The translations under genes and the position numbers were made by a program. Below the pieces are notes generated by a model. The model worked only from the letters and a program-made list of their open reading frames with translations, had not been told where the DNA came from and ran no database searches. Shown piece after piece: positions 1 through 5,293 of a DNA stretch of 6,951 nt (its first letter is position 1; every line of letters starts with the position of its first letter). Location of the stretch: contig CAJUKA010000171.1 of assembly GCA_910586585.1 (NCBI GenBank), forward strand, positions 1-6,951, read 5' to 3'. This DNA is from an uncultured Lachnospiraceae bacterium. GTDB taxonomy: Bacteria > Bacillota > Clostridia > Lachnospirales > Lachnospiraceae.

Positions 1-59
1 AGTTCCCCTGTAATACGAATGTCATCATCACAGATTGCCACATTCAGCATTTCAACCAT
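1..59 (-). CDS. Response regulator, N-terminal fragment (partial, AgrA/LytTR type likely)
   Basis: Only the first 19 to 20 codons are in the window; the gene continues past the left edge. Reading the minus strand from an ATG at 59-57 gives MVEMLNVAICDDDIRITGEL, and a second in-frame ATG at 50-48 gives MLNVAICDDD. The hydrophobic strand followed by three acidic residues (CDDD) is the typical start of a CheY-like receiver domain, where the Asp cluster binds Mg2+ next to the phosphorylated Asp. The 'AICDDD' form is especially common in the AgrA/LytTR branch of Clostridia, usually paired with an AgrC-like histidine kinase. The ATG at 59 overlaps the stop of the XRE regulator gene, while the ATG at 50 lies 1 bp after it, so the two genes are probably co-transcribed and translationally coupled. 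The output domain is not visible, so the LytTR assignment is inference. Confidence 0.72.
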   Translation of the reverse strand, partial: MVEMLNVAICDDDIRITGE

Positions 60-423
60 CTCTTTTCTCTATATCAATTTTACGTTTTTCATGCGTCTTC
101 TTAACTGCTTGCAGGATTGACCAAACCATTTCCTTGTCATATTTATCCAGCCCTTTATAGACCTCTATCAAATCATAATACTCATCTATATCCTTATTTA
201 TTTTCATCTGCCCCTGCAAATCTCTTTTTACATCTGATATTCCTAGCAGATAATCTGTTGTTACATTAAAATACTCTGCTATACTTTTGAGAATATCAAT
301 TTTAATGGTAGTGATATCCCTCTCATATTTGCTAAGTGACTGTTGTGTAATATTCAATTCTGACGCAAGAATCGCTTGTATTAACCTTCTATTTTCACGA
401 AGTTCTTTGATACGACTTTCCAT
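52..423 (-). CDS. XRE/Cro-type helix-turn-helix transcriptional regulator
   Basis: This 123-residue DNA-binding protein probably acts as a repressor or modulator of nearby genes. Residues about 5-62 form an HTH_3 domain: RIKELRENR opens helix 1, the HTH lies around LASELNITQQSLSKYERD (19-36), and the domain ends with the hallmark NVTTDYLLGIS (53-63). The rest (64-123) is a charged, mostly helical tail with no recognised ligand domain, a common size for small XRE regulators. The ATG at 423 is preceded by GAGG with a 9-nt gap, which supports this start. Its 3' end overlaps or abuts a response-regulator gene, so it may be part of a signalling operon continuing off the left edge. A palindrome about 70 bp upstream (494-509) is a candidate operator for autoregulation. 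The target genes cannot be told from sequence. Confidence 0.88.
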   Translation of the reverse strand: MESRIKELRENRRLIQAILASELNITQQSLSKYERDITTIKIDILKSIAEYFNVTTDYLLGISDVKRDLQGQMKINKDIDEYYDLIEVYKGLDKYDKEMVWSILQAVKKTHEKRKIDIEKRDG

Positions 424-493
424 AATTAATTACCTCATAATCACAATATATAATTATCTTACCGTATTTTTATTAAACTGATACACTTTATAA

Positions 494-509
494 AAGTAAT
501 TAATTACTT
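494..509. promoter_or_regulatory. Perfect 16-bp palindrome, candidate operator upstream of the XRE gene
   Basis: AAGTAATTAATTACTT reads the same on both strands. It lies 71 bp upstream of the XRE start codon, and its core TAATTAATTAC recurs at 423-433, immediately upstream of the start codon and over the ribosome binding site. Perfect palindromes of this size are typical sites for dimeric HTH repressors, so autoregulation by the adjacent regulator is plausible. The sequence is pure AT apart from two bases, in AT-rich DNA, so chance or a structural role remains possible. I could not place a convincing -35/-10 pair in this upstream region. Confidence 0.35.
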
Positions 510-530
510 AAATATGCAAAATCTAAAGAA

Positions 531-558
531 TGAGCAGTGCAAAAAATCGCACTGCTCA
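531..558 (-). terminator. Hairpin terminator at the end of the sigma/ABC/VanY operon
   Basis: TGAGCAGTGC (531-540) and GCACTGCTCA (549-558) form a perfect 10-bp, GC-containing stem with an 8-nt loop. On the minus strand the stem is followed by TTCTTTAGATTTT, a broken U-rich tract, and the loop itself holds six T. It lies 37 bp after the VanY stop codon and before the XRE gene, so it separates the two transcription units. The imperfect U-tract means termination may be incomplete. No T-run follows on the plus strand, which is consistent with minus-strand use. Confidence 0.65.
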
Positions 559-595
559 CCAATTACTCGTAATTTTACAACCTATATTTTATCTA

Positions 596-1306
596 TTACT
601 GGAAATATTCTTCCAAACAAATGTGGTTTCCAAATATTATTTTTGCGTGTTCTTTACCAACATATCTAAAATGCCACGGCTCATAACTTGCTCCAGTAAT
701 ATCCTCCTTTCCCTGTGGATACCGCAAAATGAATCCATAATTATGCGCATTTTCAGCAAGCCATGCATACACTTCGTCATTTGTTGACTTTGTCTTATCA
801 GCATTAATATCCACCGCAATCCCTATTTGATGCTCACTGGTTCCTGGAACTGCAACCCATTCTTCCGCCATTCTTACAGCTTTCGATCTGGAATATCCTT
901 CATTCACATATCTTTGTATTCTTTCATCAAGTATTTCCTGCTGTTCCTCTGCAGTTCGATATGCTTCCCTAACAATAGGATAAATTTCTTCTGCCCTCAT
1001 CGCGTCAAACATCTCCTGCAAATCAGGATATATTCTGCTATCCACCTTTTGACCATTCCCCAATTCTGTAAGCGTAACACTATAATCCTCGGGGATCTCA
1101 TTCCAGCGATTTACAACAAGCAAATTCCATTCTTCGGAAGCGGGAATTGTATGATTTTTTACTGCCATCATACCCATTTTCCAAAGCAGGGAAGGCAGTT
1201 CACTTCTTGCCAGCACATTGCCTGCCACAAATAATATACAGAATATTGTAACAATCCTTAGTCCTTTTCGCCCTGTTTTTATTCTTAAATCTCTACTCTT
1301 TGCCAT
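596..1306 (-). CDS. VanY-like D-alanyl-D-alanine carboxypeptidase (peptidase M15B), membrane-anchored
   Basis: This 236-residue zinc peptidase of the VanY/M15B type is expected to remove the terminal D-Ala from peptidoglycan stem peptides on the outer face of the membrane. A basic N-terminus and a hydrophobic helix at about 17-33 (IVTIFCILFVAGNVL) form a signal anchor with no evident cleavage site. The catalytic domain carries EAYRTAEEQ (114-122; the family's YRS/T substrate-contacting stretch), SEHQIGIAVD (157-166; zinc ligands H159 and D166) and EPWH (209-212; catalytic E209, zinc ligand H212). All key residues are present, so it should be active. It is the last gene of the operon, only 2 bp after the permease stop, with an AAGG Shine-Dalgarno inside that gene. 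Its place behind a sigma factor and ABC transporter suggests a cell-wall stress role. Nothing else here (no vanHAX-like gene) points to a glycopeptide-resistance cluster. Confidence 0.88.
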   Translation of the reverse strand: MAKSRDLRIKTGRKGLRIVTIFCILFVAGNVLARSELPSLLWKMGMMAVKNHTIPASEEWNLLVVNRWNEIPEDYSVTLTELGNGQKVDSRIYPDLQEMFDAMRAEEIYPIVREAYRTAEEQQEILDERIQRYVNEGYSRSKAVRMAEEWVAVPGTSEHQIGIAVDINADKTKSTNDEVYAWLAENAHNYGFILRYPQGKEDITGASYEPWHFRYVGKEHAKIIFGNHICLEEYFQ

Positions 1307-1308
1307 TT

Positions 1309-2523
1309 CTATACCTTAATTCTTCTTGACCATTTCTTTATAGCAAATGGTATACATACAATGCCAATTAACGCAGGAACAGTAATCAACAAATATGGTG
1401 ACCACACATATTTTCCAAAGATATGAAACGTATATGTCCTGAAAATATCAGTCCCACTTCCCACTAATGGAATTAAACTTAACGCTTTCTGCATTCCGAA
1501 AGGAAGATACGGATCGATCACCGTTGGAACATATACAACTGCAAGGCTAAGGATCAATGCCAGTACGTTACTTTTTACAGCTGAGGATATCAACATAACA
1601 ATCCCGGCAAATCCAATCATCCCAAGTAGTGTAAACGCCCATTCATATATTTCTGCCTGTAGCATATTCATAGGTGCAATTGCTGTCAACTTGATCAGCT
1701 GAACCGGCATATCCCACCCTGTGATTCCCATAAAGAAAATCTGCGATGCAATATCACAAATTGCAATCATCGCGAATAATTCCACGGTAAACACCAAACC
1801 AGTAACAATTTTGGCAAAAGCAATTTTTTTCCAACCGTTTTTTGTTGCTAATACTAAGGAACTTGTATTGGCGTGCCATTCTCCGGCAAACAGCGTGGAC
1901 AAAACAATTGCAAGAAACAATGCCATTGACCCCGCCGATGTGTCAATCGTAATACTCAGAAGTGTCTGCCAGCCCCGTATCCAACCATAATGAAATGGTT
2001 TCGTCACCTTTTCATCTATTTGCAACAAATATTCCTTTTCCTTTCCTGTCTGATTATTATTTTCCAGATATTTTTCAAGAATCATCTGCCTTCTTCCATA
2101 AAAATCAGTCAATTTTCCCGGATCAAAATAACTAATACTTACCTGGTAACTTCCAGCCTCCTGAAGTTCAGACCACAAACTTGTAAGCCAGTCATTGATA
2201 ATGATCCAATCAGTTAAGTCCCACGCCTTTTTCGCATCGACCAATTCCATTCTCTGATAATCCTGTACTATTTGCTGCATGGATTCGTCAGTCAGATCTC
2301 CCCCAAATGAAAGCGCATACTCCTGCCTGTCTCTTATAGCGGTATACCCGTCAAATTTCTTCTCAAAATCATTGCTTTTAAAATCAACTTTGCTTCCAAA
2401 ATTAAACCACTGAAAAGAAAGGATACTACCAAATACTACCAGATATAAGAAACACACACAAACACTTATTTTTGTACCTGCTCTCCGCCATAATTTTCTA
2501 TGTTCCAGTAAAAATAATTCCAT
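1309..2523 (-). CDS. ABC transporter permease, ABC-2 type
   Basis: This 404-residue membrane protein is the expected transmembrane partner of the ATPase encoded just upstream. By hydrophobicity there is one helix near the N-terminus (about 19-37). A long charged outward-facing region follows (about 40-180, rich in D/E/K and Trp/Tyr), then a cluster of about five helices (195-213, 236-264, 292-315, 318-335, 376-394) and a basic C-terminus (KKWSRRIKV). The stretch FAGEWHANTSSLVLATKNGW (212-231) after helix 2 matches the Glu-containing coupling segment typical of ABC-2 permeases. The large domain between helices 1 and 2 is usual in permeases for bacteriocin immunity, antimicrobial-peptide export or lipid handling, but it does not name the substrate. 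Start ATG lies 5 bp after the ATPase stop with AAGGAG ten bases upstream. No symbol is assigned. Confidence 0.82.
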   Translation of the reverse strand: MELFLLEHRKLWRRAGTKISVCVCFLYLVVFGSILSFQWFNFGSKVDFKSNDFEKKFDGYTAIRDRQEYALSFGGDLTDESMQQIVQDYQRMELVDAKKAWDLTDWIIINDWLTSLWSELQEAGSYQVSISYFDPGKLTDFYGRRQMILEKYLENNNQTGKEKEYLLQIDEKVTKPFHYGWIRGWQTLLSITIDTSAGSMALFLAIVLSTLFAGEWHANTSSLVLATKNGWKKIAFAKIVTGLVFTVELFAMIAICDIASQIFFMGITGWDMPVQLIKLTAIAPMNMLQAEIYEWAFTLLGMIGFAGIVMLISSAVKSNVLALILSLAVVYVPTVIDPYLPFGMQKALSLIPLVGSGTDIFRTYTFHIFGKYVWSPYLLITVPALIGIVCIPFAIKKWSRRIKV

Positions 2524-2528
2524 AGTTA

Positions 2529-3401
2529 CTACACTCCTTGTTCTGTTGGAAAATAATACAAATATAAATCTTCTAACGCTGCTTCACATGGAACAGCCAT
2601 CTCGCTCGGTTTATCATCCGAAATGATACGGAGCACTACCTGCCCACCCTCATGCCTTAAATTGGCAACCGTTGATTTTGCCTGCCACTTTCTTGTTTCT
2701 TCCTGTAGTACCGTCAGTTCCCATACTTTTCCCTCTGCCTTTTTAATCAATTCAGGAACGCTGCCCTGTAATGCAAATTTTCCTTTTTTCATAAGCAGGA
2801 CCTCATCTGCTATTGCCTCAATATCAGAAACAATGTGTGTAGACAAAATAACGATTCTATCTTCGGCATAATCAGAAAGCAGATTGCGGAAACGCACTCT
2901 CTCTTTTGGATCTAATCCGGCTGTTGGCTCATCCAAAATCAGAATTTCCGGATTATTAAGTAATGCCTGTGCAATTCCTACCCTCTGCTTCATGCCACCG
3001 GAAAAAGTCTTTACTTTCTTATTAGCAACATTGTCTAAGCCCACTTCTTCCAATAATTCTACTGCCCGTTTTTTGGCAATGTTCTTTGGTATCCCCTTAA
3101 GAGCAGAAATATACATCAAAAATTCCATCGCGGTATAGCCCGGATAATATCCAAAATCTTGTGGAAGATACCCTAATACATTTCTATAATCCGCCCCCAT
3201 TTCAATGATATCTTTCCCATTCAGGAATACCTCGCCGGAAGTTGAATCCAAAATAGCACACAGCATTCGCATCAGTGTTGTCTTTCCCGCTCCATTGGCT
3301 CCCAAAAGTCCATAGACTCCCGGTTTTAGGGCTGCACTGACGCAATCTACTGCTATTTTATTTTTATAATGCTTTGTCAAACGGTCAATTGATAATTCCA
3401 T
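2529..3401 (-). CDS. ABC transporter ATP-binding protein
   Basis: This 290-residue cytoplasmic ATPase powers the adjacent permease. All nucleotide-binding motifs are intact: Walker A GANGAGKTT (34-42), Q-loop Q81, signature FSGGM (133-137), Walker B ILILDE (153-158), D-loop AGLD (161-164) and H-loop H189. The nucleotide-binding domain ends near residue 215. The last 75 residues form a C-terminal extension seen in many export-type ATPases of the CcmA/NatA/BcrA group (pfam00005 plus a variable tail). The start codon lies inside the end of the preceding membrane-protein gene (17-bp overlap), with an AAGGAAGGG ribosome binding site, so translation is probably coupled. Its closest functional parallel by gene order is YxlF of the B. 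subtilis sigY operon; the substrate is unknown. Confidence 0.93.
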   Translation of the reverse strand: MELSIDRLTKHYKNKIAVDCVSAALKPGVYGLLGANGAGKTTLMRMLCAILDSTSGEVFLNGKDIIEMGADYRNVLGYLPQDFGYYPGYTAMEFLMYISALKGIPKNIAKKRAVELLEEVGLDNVANKKVKTFSGGMKQRVGIAQALLNNPEILILDEPTAGLDPKERVRFRNLLSDYAEDRIVILSTHIVSDIEAIADEVLLMKKGKFALQGSVPELIKKAEGKVWELTVLQEETRKWQAKSTVANLRHEGGQVVLRIISDDKPSEMAVPCEAALEDLYLYYFPTEQGV

Positions 3402-4143
3402 ATATTTTCCCTTCCTTTCTCATTTCCTCAATGAAATATATTTCTTTTATAAAAAACAATGCAAAAACAAAAAAAGCAATGAACCATATTCCTATGGCAG
3501 ATGTTTCGTATAACTCTGGCAGCTCTTTCGCTAATATTCCCCAAAACAAGCACAAGCTTAAAATTGCAGCTGCACAAGTGGCTATATTTTTCTTCCTGTG
3601 CAATCTGATAAAACGCAGCATGGCGGTCATACAGATGAGATATGGCACCAGACAATACAAAATTAATTGCTCAATATTCTCATAAGAATTTAATAAATAT
3701 ATTTCAAAATATAAAAGCAATGTCATACATATCAGATTTGCGGCTCCGGCTAGTATCAGCTTCGCCAATAATAATTGTGCTCCTGAAGCTCTTGTCACTG
3801 CTTCTACTTCACCCATTCCGCAAAACTGACTACGGAACAATACCAGCATGACAGCCAGTACAAATAATGGCATAAAAACAGGTATATAAGCTGGAATATC
3901 AGCTATTGTCCCAATTAACATACAGACAATAAACAATGTCACAGCCTGTAATCCAAATATGGTTAACCCTTCAAATCGAAAAACATCTGATAAAAAGCTC
4001 CAAAACCCTGTTCTTTCCTCTTGGAATTTTCGCCGTTTCTTTACAATTTCAGTACATAACTGAATCGTTTCTTCCAGTCTTATGGGCTGTATTTTTTGTT
4101 CTAAAGAATTTTGAAGATATTCTTCCAATTTTCTATCTCTCAT
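3385..4143 (-). CDS. Six-helix membrane protein of unknown function, possible sigma-factor partner
   Basis: I do not recognise a named family in this 252-residue protein. Residues 1-58 are charged and should be cytoplasmic (an amphipathic Glu/Lys/Arg stretch, then ERTGFWSFLSDVF). About six membrane helices follow (61-79, 84-103, 122-150, 157-175, 186-205, 216-233) and a short charged tail. Between helices 2 and 3 sits FRSQFCGMGEVEAVTRASGA (103-122), a Glu-containing loop I associate with membrane proteins encoded next to Clostridia sigma-factor/ABC operons. Its start overlaps the sigma gene by 11 bp (ATGAGAGATAG) and its end overlaps the ATPase by 17 bp, which argues for coupled synthesis of all three. 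A cytoplasmic N-terminus plus membrane anchor next to an ECF sigma gene suits an anti-sigma or stress-sensing role, as for YxlC/YxlE with SigY. It lacks the zinc-type HxxxCxxC anti-sigma motif, so it could equally be a second permease subunit. Confidence 0.7.
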   Translation of the reverse strand: MRDRKLEEYLQNSLEQKIQPIRLEETIQLCTEIVKKRRKFQEERTGFWSFLSDVFRFEGLTIFGLQAVTLFIVCMLIGTIADIPAYIPVFMPLFVLAVMLVLFRSQFCGMGEVEAVTRASGAQLLLAKLILAGAANLICMTLLLYFEIYLLNSYENIEQLILYCLVPYLICMTAMLRFIRLHRKKNIATCAAAILSLCLFWGILAKELPELYETSAIGIWFIAFFVFALFFIKEIYFIEEMRKEGKIYGIIN

Positions 4144-4666
4144 AATCCTGCCTCTTTCTCATAATCTTTAAAGCCTTTCTAACTCTGCTTTGCGCTGTAC
4201 GCATATTGCACCCCATTATGTTTGCAATCTCTTTAAATCTTAGCTGCTCGCCAAACCGTAAGATAATTGCTTCTCTTTGTTCTGATGATAAAACACTCAT
4301 AAGACGTTTAATGTCTTCCCTGTTTTCTATTTGAAGAATTTCATTGCGTTCGCTAACGATACTTTCTTCATTCTCCAGCGAATAAACTTTCATTTTTCTG
4401 TTTTCATCAATACACAGATGCTTCGCAATCGTATATAAGTATAATCTAAAGCTTTTCTGAGGAGAACCTCGTTTACCAGTGTCATATTGCGGTATATTCA
4501 TAAATAACTTCAAAAAGGTTTCCTGCGTTAAATCTTCCGCTTTTTCCAGGCTAGAACAATGCCATGTACAATAGCGTAAAATGGAGGAGTAATAGCGCTT
4601 AATCAACTCTTCCGCGGCATTATCATTTCCAAGTTTTATCTGCTCAACTAATTCTTCATCATTCAC
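4133..4666 (-). CDS. ECF-type RNA polymerase sigma factor (sigma-70 family)
   Basis: This 177-residue alternative sigma factor contains only regions 2 and 4, the extracytoplasmic-function layout. Region 2 spans about 8-90, with the core-binding/-10 recognition helix AEDLTQETFLKLF (43-55) and LYTIAKHLCID (77-87). A linker (92-118) joins region 4 (about 120-172), where LSSEQREAIILRFGEQL is followed by the helix-turn-helix FKEIANIMGCNMRTAQSRVRKAL (144-166) that reads -35 elements. The start is a GTG at 4666: an in-frame stop lies about seven codons upstream and no in-frame ATG fits, while region 2 begins immediately after. It heads the five-gene operon and overlaps the next gene by 11 bp. Such factors often drive their own operon. 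I did not find a clear ECF promoter upstream, only an isolated GGAAC at 4793-4797. The nearest parallel by context is SigY. Confidence 0.9.
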   Translation of the reverse strand: MNDEELVEQIKLGNDNAAEELIKRYYSSILRYCTWHCSSLEKAEDLTQETFLKLFMNIPQYDTGKRGSPQKSFRLYLYTIAKHLCIDENRKMKVYSLENEESIVSERNEILQIENREDIKRLMSVLSSEQREAIILRFGEQLRFKEIANIMGCNMRTAQSRVRKALKIMRKRQDYER

Positions 4667-4668
4667 TT

Positions 4669-4684
4669 CCTCCCAATTCCTCCT
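4669..4684 (-). promoter_or_regulatory. Doubled, badly spaced Shine-Dalgarno of the sigma gene
   Basis: Two purine-rich sites precede the GTG start. AGGAGG (4679-4684) is 12 nt away, longer than the optimal 6-9, and GGAGG (4669-4673) is only 2 nt away, too close. Neither is ideally placed, and with a GTG start this predicts low, possibly regulated, translation of the sigma factor. The alternative is a wrongly placed start, but no other in-frame start exists before the upstream stop codon. Confidence 0.5.
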
Positions 4685-5010
4685 TTAATATTTTGCACCT
4701 ATATATAATAACGAATTAATTATTAAAATGATTATTAATATTTATTATTTTATTTTTCTTACGCCATTTTACAATTTTTTAATAATTTGATTGTTCCAGA
4801 CACCCATAATTAAGAAAGCTTAATTGGTTCTACTAATTTTTTTGTTTAGAAGATTAATCCCGAAGTGGCAAATAGTATTTTGGCGGAAATTTTTAACTTT
4901 TTAGTATCAAATATTGTATCCTATAGCAAAATTTGCACCCTTTGAATTAGAAAAAATAGTATTTTTAAGGATTTGGACAAGATTATCTATCCATTAAAAA
5001 AGTTGTAAAG

Positions 5011-5034
5011 TGGTGTTTTTTAGTAAAAACACTA
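5011..5034. repeat. Short AT-rich hairpin abutting the 5034-5080 stem-loop
   Basis: TGGTGTTTTT (5011-5020) and AAAAACACTA (5025-5034) pair around a TAGT loop, 10 bp with one G-U on the plus strand and 8 perfect bp at the loop-proximal end on the minus strand. It begins exactly where the larger stem-loop ends, sharing base 5034. On the minus strand its first arm GTGTTTTT could instead serve as the U-tract of the larger hairpin, so the two structures may be alternatives. Confidence 0.5.
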
Positions 5035-5080
5035 GGATACTAGAATAAAAACTATAAATTGATTCTTATTCCAGTATCCT
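5034..5080 (-). terminator. 15-bp stem-loop, possible terminator of the peptide transcript
   Basis: AGGATACTAGAATAA (5034-5048) and TTATTCCAGTATCCT (5066-5080) are inverted repeats with one mismatch on the plus strand. On the minus strand that mismatch becomes a G-U pair, so all 15 positions pair around a 17-nt loop. On the minus strand AGTGTTTTT follows at once, giving five U four bases after the stem. It lies about 213 nt after the precursor stop codon. The G-U preservation favours function as minus-strand RNA, but the stem is AT-rich and the U-run short. A small palindromic mobile repeat is the alternative. Confidence 0.4.
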
Positions 5081-5185
5081 TAATTAATCTTTTATAGCAT
5101 ACTTGCATATCCCATAAAAGTATTCATAAACGGGCAGCTTTGTTAATTATTCTTACTTATACTGGCAGTCGAAAAAACTAATCAC

Positions 5186-5293
5186 TCAGTATATTATGAT
5201 GCGCACAACCGCATAAAGAAATATGCCGCTCTGTGCTACGTTGACACGATACTCATGGCAGATTTCATCTGCCGTGAATACATGTTTATACAT
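5186..5293 (-). CDS. Possible 35-codon ORF coupled to the precursor gene (TAATG), doubtful
   Basis: The stop codon of the precursor gene (TAA, 5295-5293) shares its last A with an ATG at 5293-5291, which opens a 35-codon frame ending in TGA at 5188-5186. It starts MYKHVFTADEICHEYRVN and ends in a hydrophobic run, YAVVRIIIY. The frame stays open for ten more codons (VISFFDCQYK) after the TGA, to a TAA at 5155-5153. The TAATG junction is a classic coupling signal, so it could be a second small product of the peptide locus or a short membrane peptide. Against this, the frame covers two strong palindromes, has no Shine-Dalgarno of its own beyond coupling, and I recognise no family. It could be the eroded end of an older gene or part of a mobile repeat. 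Function unknown. Confidence 0.25.
   Translation of the reverse strand: MYKHVFTADEICHEYRVNVAQSGIFLYAVVRIIIY
5201..5236. repeat. Imperfect palindrome in a GC-richer block
   Basis: GCGCACAACCGCAT (5201-5214) and ATGCCGCTCTGTGC (5223-5236) pair imperfectly around an 8-nt loop, with strong ends (GCGCACA with TGTGC) and a GCAT/ATGC inner stem. Together with the hairpin at 5253-5277 it forms a structured block clearly richer in G and C than the flanking intergenic DNA. This suggests either a folded RNA in the 3' part of the precursor transcript or a small palindromic repeat element. Confidence 0.45.
5253..5277. repeat. Strong hairpin just after the precursor gene
   Basis: GGCAGAT (5257-5263) and ATCTGCC (5267-5273) form a perfect 7-bp stem with a 3-nt loop. 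On the plus strand it extends to 11 bp including a T-G pair (5253-5277). On the minus strand the extension has one A-C mismatch. It begins 15 nt after the precursor stop codon. No U-run follows on either strand, so it is not a standard terminator. A processing or mRNA-stabilising hairpin for the abundant precursor transcript is possible. Confidence 0.5.

Larger units (their letters stand above)
4667..5185. other. Long AT-rich intergenic region with hairpins, no convincing gene
   Basis: This is the gap between the sigma gene and the peptide locus (626 bp if the 35-codon ORF beside it is not real). I see no coding potential on either strand: stops are dense and no ribosome binding site precedes a usable ORF. 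It contains a 7-bp hairpin AATTAAG/CTTAATT (4808-4825), the two abutting hairpins at 5011-5080, and the repeated word AATAGTATTTT (near 4871 and 4955). The heptamer AGGATAC/GTATCCT occurs three times (4916-4922, 5034-5040, 5074-5080). A weak sigma-A-like pair for the sigma gene, TTGTAA, 16 bp, TAAAAT on the minus strand, falls at about 4746-4773. The sigma-operon promoter must lie here or it is read from upstream. Confidence 0.6.

Noticed and set aside
637..819. Minus-strand 60-codon frame inside the VanY gene
   Set aside because: Out-of-frame shadow of the VanY coding sequence covering its active-site region; no independent translation signal.
827..1234. Plus-strand 135-codon open frame
   Set aside because: It is antisense to the VanY-like gene, whose catalytic motifs are intact. 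Its translation has no recognisable domain and no ribosome binding site.
596..1306. Vancomycin-resistance cluster suggested by the VanY-like gene
   Set aside because: No ligase, dehydrogenase or VanX-type dipeptidase lies nearby, and the gene sits in a sigma/ABC operon. VanY-like carboxypeptidases are common without resistance.
3374..3685. Plus-strand 103-codon open frame over the membrane-protein gene
   Set aside because: It lies opposite a gene locked into an operon by overlaps on both sides. The composition looks like the complement of membrane helices, with no convincing start signal.
4741..4797. ECF-type promoter suggested by GGAAC at 4793-4797 on the minus strand
   Set aside because: No CGTC- or GTC-like -10 box at 16-17 bp; the nearest CGT is 29 bp away. 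A lone GGAAC is expected by chance.
4808..4840. Plus-strand terminator from the AATTAAG/CTTAATT hairpin and following T-run
   Set aside because: The T-run begins about 10 nt after the stem, the stem is only 7 bp and AT-rich, and no plus-strand gene needs it.
5153..5200. Intrinsic terminator at the TTTTTT run (minus strand, 5176-5171) after the 35-codon frame
   Set aside because: No stem of useful length immediately precedes the T-run; only 4-bp matches can be found.
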